Shown here in pieces: positions 33,691 to 36,850 of a stretch of 36,850 bases of DNA. The stretch spans positions 114,809 to 151,658 of the forward strand of contig DJHM01000042.1 in NCBI GenBank assembly GCA_002433075.1. Direction: 5' to 3'. Below the pieces are notes generated by a model. The model saw only the letters and a program-made list of their open reading frames with translations, did not search any database and was not told where the DNA came from. Position 1 is the first letter of the stretch, and each line of letters starts with the position of its first letter. The translations under genes were made by a program, and so were the position numbers. This stretch comes from Latescibacteria bacterium UBA6620 (GTDB lineage Bacteria; Latescibacterota; UBA2968).

Positions 33691-34645
33691 AGTCTTTCTC
33701 CACTGCCTGAATCAGCGCCTTGATGTATCCGAACTGAAACGCCCATCCCTGACGAACCCGGCCCGACACGCCTTCCGGAGCCACATCGTCAGGGTGAATG
33801 GGGGCGTGATCCGGCATCAGCATATACGGATATCCCGTTCTGTGAAAGATGCGAGCCAGTTCGTGCATATCGACGTCGCCCTCATCGGGCCAGACTTCGA
33901 CAAAGTCGTGCAGCCCGCCCCGGATGTTCCGGAAGTGGACGTTGAAGATCTTCTTTCGCTCGGAGAAATACTTCACGATCGGGGGGAGCTCCTGGCCGGG
34001 ATCATCGAGGCCTTCGGCCGCCACGCCGCAGCAGAAGTTGAAGCCGTGGTATTCACTGTCCCGAAGTTCGATGAACCGCTTGAGCCCCTCGAACACGGGA
34101 TAGTTCCAACGCTCTTCACCGCGAAGGATCGGAGCCGGTGGATCCGGAAGATGGCACGCCATCTGGACCCTGTATTCCTCTGCCACCGGAATCACGCGAT
34201 CGAGAAAATACTGGATGCGAGCGAAACCCTCGTCACGATCGATCGGACCGGCCGGGTGGGGCTCCTCGTTGTCGTACTTGTCAAGTTCGAAGGAACTGAA
34301 CTTCGAATCGGCCCGGCCGAATCGCGCCTCAGTACGCTGGTAGCCCACAGCCGTGAAGTTGTAATTCAGTCCACGCAGACCTGCCTCACCCGCGTTTCGG
34401 ATCCATCCACAGACTGCGTCGATGTCCTCGTCACGCTGCGGATCGCGAGCGAAAGAGATGCTCTCGGGAAACGGGATGTGGATCATCTCGAGCGAGACGC
34501 CCTCCTCGTCCGCCGCTTCCCGCTGACGCTTCATCTCGTCCACATCGTCCGGATCGATGTTCGTGTCCATATTGTTGACGCCGTGACGCGTCAGAAACTG
34601 CAGCTCGTACTTCGACGTTCCGATACCCTGGCAACCTACGTACAT
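33689..34645 (-). CDS. UxuA-like mannonate dehydratase, copy 2
   Basis: Also 318 residues, same family as its two neighbours, and much closer to copy 3 (shared MYVGCQG, RHGVNNMDT, RGLNYNFTAVGYQRT) than to copy 1. The four expected metal ligands are kept: MACHLPDPPAP, FNFCCGVAA, FNVHFRNI and MPDHAP. ATG has AAAGGAAAGCT upstream. The conserved WPDEGDVDMHELARIFH and AFQFGYIKALIQAVEK ends match copy 3 almost exactly. Three intact paralogues suggest different but related sugar-acid substrates, or dosage. Confidence 0.87.
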   Translation of the reverse strand: MYVGCQGIGTSKYELQFLTRHGVNNMDTNIDPDDVDEMKRQREAADEEGVSLEMIHIPFPESISFARDPQRDEDIDAVCGWIRNAGEAGLRGLNYNFTAVGYQRTEARFGRADSKFSSFELDKYDNEEPHPAGPIDRDEGFARIQYFLDRVIPVAEEYRVQMACHLPDPPAPILRGEERWNYPVFEGLKRFIELRDSEYHGFNFCCGVAAEGLDDPGQELPPIVKYFSERKKIFNVHFRNIRGGLHDFVEVWPDEGDVDMHELARIFHRTGYPYMLMPDHAPIHPDDVAPEGVSGRVRQGWAFQFGYIKALIQAVEKD

Positions 34646-34727
34646 AGCTTTCCTTTCACGATGTTCGTGGCGAAGAGAACCACACTAAACCGCTTCTCCT
34701 GTGGATTCACTCTCAGGAGCGGGAGAG

Positions 34728-34789
34728 CGGGTGAGGAGAGAGCGGGAGGTAAGATCCTATCTCCCGTTCACTTCACCCCCGCTCACCCG
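34728..34789 (-). other. Intercistronic hairpin between UxuA-like copies 2 and 3
   Basis: CGGGTGAG (34728-34735) pairs with CTCACCCG (34782-34789) around an inner CGGGAG/CTCCCG stem (34743-34748 with 34761-34766). It is in the same relative position as the hairpin after copy 2, so the arrangement is repeated. Confidence 0.5.
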
Positions 34790-34790
34790 T

Positions 34791-35747
34791 TCAGCCTTTC
34801 TCGACTGCTTGAATCAGCGCCTTGATGTATCCGAACTGGAACGCAAACGCCTGCTTCACCTTGCCCGACACCCCTTCCGGCGCCACGTCATCAGGATGGT
34901 GGGGGGCGTGGTCCGGCATCAGCATATACGGATATTGCGTTCGGTGGAAGATCTGTGCGAGTTCGTGCATATCGACGTCCCCTTCGTCAGGCCAGACTTC
35001 CATAAAGTCGTGGAGTCCGCCCTTGATGTTTCGGAAGTGAACGTTGAAGATCTTCTTGTTTTTGGAGAAGTACTCCACGATCGGCGGGAGCTCCTTCGCC
35101 GGATCTTCGAGTCCTTCGGCCGCCGTACCGCAGCAGAAATTGAAACCATGATAGTCGCTGTCCTTGAGTTCGATGAAACGCTTGAGCCCCTTGAATACCG
35201 GGAAGTTCCACCGGTCCTCCCCTCTCAAAATCGGCGCAGGCGGATCCGGCAAATGACTCGCCATCTGCACCTTGTATTCTTCCGCCACCGGGATGACGCG
35301 ATCCAGCCAGTACTGGAGGCGGGCGAACCCTTCGTCCCGATCGATTCGGCCGGCTTTGTGCGGTTCTTCGTTGTCGTATTTGTCGAACTCGAACGAACTG
35401 TACTGTGATTCCGCCCGCCCGAATCGGGGACTCGTGCGCTGATAGCCGACAGCCGTGAAGTTATAGTTCAACCCACGAAGTCCGGCTTTCCCCGCGTTCT
35501 CGATCCATCCGATGACCTTGTCGATATCTCTGTCACGCTGAGGATCCTCGGCCATCGGGATACTGTCCGCAGGAAAAATGTGGATCATTTCGAGCGACAC
35601 ACCCTCCTTTTCCGCAGCTTCCATCTGCCGGTTGATGTCGTCCAGATCGTCCGGATCCAACGTCGTATCCATATTGTTGACGCCGTGTCGCGTCAGGAAC
35701 TGCAGTTCCATCTTCGACGTCCCCATCCCCTGACATCCTACATACAT
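34791..35747 (-). CDS. UxuA-like mannonate dehydratase, copy 3 (first gene of the tandem)
   Basis: 318 residues, closest to copy 2. Metal-ligand segments are MASHLPDPPAP (Ser instead of the Cys before the His, ligand His intact), FNFCCGTAA, FNVHFRNIKGG and MPDHAPHHPDD. ATG has AGGAGACACAT in front, the best ribosome-binding site of the three. It begins the long minus-strand series; the 317-bp region to its right must hold the promoter. Substrate assumed to be D-mannonate, but related onic acids cannot be excluded. Confidence 0.87.
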   Translation of the reverse strand: MYVGCQGMGTSKMELQFLTRHGVNNMDTTLDPDDLDDINRQMEAAEKEGVSLEMIHIFPADSIPMAEDPQRDRDIDKVIGWIENAGKAGLRGLNYNFTAVGYQRTSPRFGRAESQYSSFEFDKYDNEEPHKAGRIDRDEGFARLQYWLDRVIPVAEEYKVQMASHLPDPPAPILRGEDRWNFPVFKGLKRFIELKDSDYHGFNFCCGTAAEGLEDPAKELPPIVEYFSKNKKIFNVHFRNIKGGLHDFMEVWPDEGDVDMHELAQIFHRTQYPYMLMPDHAPHHPDDVAPEGVSGKVKQAFAFQFGYIKALIQAVEKG

Positions 35748-36064
35748 ATGTGTCTCCTTTGGTTCGTGTTAGGCCCGGACGGTCAGCCCGGGAATGTAAA
35801 TTAGAACGTGAACGCCCGGATGGAAAGCAGCCGTTCCACAACACGTCGGGGAGCCGCCCTGGAAGGGCAAAATCCGACGATGCGTTCCAACCCCGCACCT
35901 TTACGCCTGTCTCCACGGCGCTATATTAAGGTGTGGCGTGAAGGACGCCTCCTGTCCGCGGAAAGGTACCGAGTCCCACCTTCCCTCTTGTTGCATCTAC
36001 ATCACAGTCTTCTTTCGGCCTGACCTGCGGACATCGGGCATACGATTCACGAAAGGAGATTGTC
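35748..36064. other. Divergent intergenic region between the UxuA-like tandem and the ankyrin gene
   Basis: 317 bp without a credible gene. It must contain the start of the minus-strand tandem; I see no convincing -35/-10 pair on that strand and no LacI-type palindrome. A GC-rich repeat (GCCCGG, seven bases, GCCCGGG, near 35773-35792) and the plus-strand promoter listed next are the only structured parts. Confidence 0.5.
35900..35927 (+). promoter_or_regulatory. Possible sigma70 promoter for the ankyrin gene
   Basis: TTTACG (35900-35905), a 16-base spacer and TATATT (35922-35927), about 140 bases before the GTG start. Moderate match only. Confidence 0.35.
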
Positions 36065-36850
36065 GTGGCCACACATTCCTTCCCGCAGTCGCTTCCTGCT
36101 TCTCTGTCTCAACTCAAGCTCCAGGCAAAGGAACTTCGTGCGTCCTATCAGGACGGTAACGAGGACGCCCGGGCGCGCTCGCAGGCATCCCATCCCAAAC
36201 CCGGAAAGCTGAACGGTGAGGGTCTTTCCCAAGCCGATGCCCTCCTCGTGATCGCCAGGGAATACGGGTTCTCGAACTGACCGAAGATAAAGCGCCACGT
36301 CGAAGATTTTGAAGGTGTCGAGGCCGAGGTCCGCGGGCTCGTGAAGAAATGGGCAGAGGGAGACTTCGATACCCGCAAGGCCCTGATGGAGGGGCACCAT
36401 AACCTGCGTCGATTCGAGAACCTCGATCCCGCCACATCCGAACTCTCCGAGAACGACGCCCGCATCCTCCTTGCGAACAAGCGCGGCTACGCCCACTGGG
36501 TCAAGTACGACAACTACCTGCACCTCGATCCGGGTGTCCGTGACGTCATCGACGCCATCCAACGGAACGACCTCGCCGGCCTCCAGGCCGCGCTCGCTAC
36601 GGACCCGGACGCGGCCAACCCGCATTACGTCCACGGCTACCAACCGATCGAACCCGATTCCAGGAACTACAACAACGACTCTATCCCGCTGTTCGAGGTC
36701 TCTGAAAACACCTTTCTCGGGGCCATCCCGGCCGGCACGAACGAAGCCGCGATGGTGGAGACCCTGATTTCGGCGGGCGCAGACCCCGAGATCGACCACG
36801 GTCATCCAATGACGGCCGCTGTCAGCTACAACGCCATCCACGTTGTCCGA
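36065..36850 (+). pseudogene. Ankyrin-repeat protein with an in-frame TGA, cut by the window end
   Basis: Starts at GTG 36065 with AAAGGAGA before it. The N-terminal PASLSQLKLQAKELRASYQ and SQADALLVIAREYGFSN-stop-PKIKRHVE are the standard leader of a bacterial ankyrin-repeat family, in which the last part normally reads GFxxWPKLKxHVE. The TGA at 36278-36280 therefore replaces Trp, one TGG-to-TGA change. Afterwards the frame stays open to the window edge, with ankyrin-like text (DVIDAIQRNDLAGLQAALATDPDAAN, AAMVETLISAGADPEIDHGHPMTAAVSYN). The rest of the gene lies outside. Protein-protein interaction role; partner unknown. Confidence 0.88.

Noticed and set aside
1..36850. Insertion sequences, integrases, tRNA or rRNA genes
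   Set aside because: No transposase or integrase motif and no cloverleaf or rRNA-like stretch was recognised on either strand by eye.

Overview
The window is a GC-rich bacterial fragment with no rRNA, tRNA, CRISPR array, prophage or transposase. It is dominated by eight phytanoyl-CoA-dioxygenase-like (PhyH) proteins, three UxuA-like mannonate dehydratases, a sulfatase, a Gfo/Idh/MocA oxidoreductase, a ThuA-like protein, and the Tm-1-like (UPF0261) / PEP-hydrolase-family pair. From general knowledge of gene content, this recalls sponge- or sediment-associated Latescibacterota/Poribacteria-type genomes. That placement is inference; no phylogenetic marker is present.

Layout. (1) 0-5 kb: Ldh2-type dehydrogenase, a frameshifted SDR, a BNR/Asp-box beta-propeller, a sulfotransferase and a PhyH with a canonical HxD. 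(2) 5.2-11.2 kb: decayed genes (outer-membrane/porin-like, glutathionyl-hydroquinone reductase, metallo-beta-lactamase fold, membrane TPR protein) around one intact gene, L-rhamnose isomerase. (3) 11.3-15.1 kb: an intact minus-strand operon (epimerase, UPF0261, PEP-hydrolase family) and a flavin reductase. (4) 15.2-17.5 kb: decayed response regulator-HDOD, DoxX and a glutamate-synthase fragment, ending at a strong bidirectional hairpin. (5) 17.5-35.7 kb: an almost unbroken minus-strand series of intact genes (aldo/keto-reductase-like, PhyH, rhamnose mutarotase, Gfo/Idh, five more PhyH, ThuA, sulfatase, ADP-ribosylglycohydrolase-like, PhyH, LacI regulator, three UxuA-like genes) with one heavily deleted ThDP-enzyme pseudogene. 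(6) 36.1 kb to the end: an ankyrin-repeat gene broken by a nonsense codon and cut by the window edge.

How the genes may work together. Rhamnose mutarotase and isomerase, three mannonate dehydratases (glucuronate branch), a sulfatase and a BNR-type propeller fit catabolism of a sulfated rhamnose/uronate polysaccharide (ulvan-like). The LacI regulator, with a palindromic site before its own gene and a related site near the rhamnose isomerase, is the natural controller. This is inference.

Most notable: six of the eight PhyH proteins have H-x-G or H-x-A where the iron-binding H-x-D/E is expected, as in Fe/2OG halogenases. One of these six carries a 76-residue histone-H1-like lysine-rich tail. 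The sulfatase gene is bracketed by perfect 16-bp direct repeats. About ten genes are broken by one-base homopolymer indels, nonsense codons or internal deletions, while all eight PhyH and all three UxuA-like genes are intact. Homopolymer indels could be assembly error; the nonsense codons and internal deletions are less easily explained that way.
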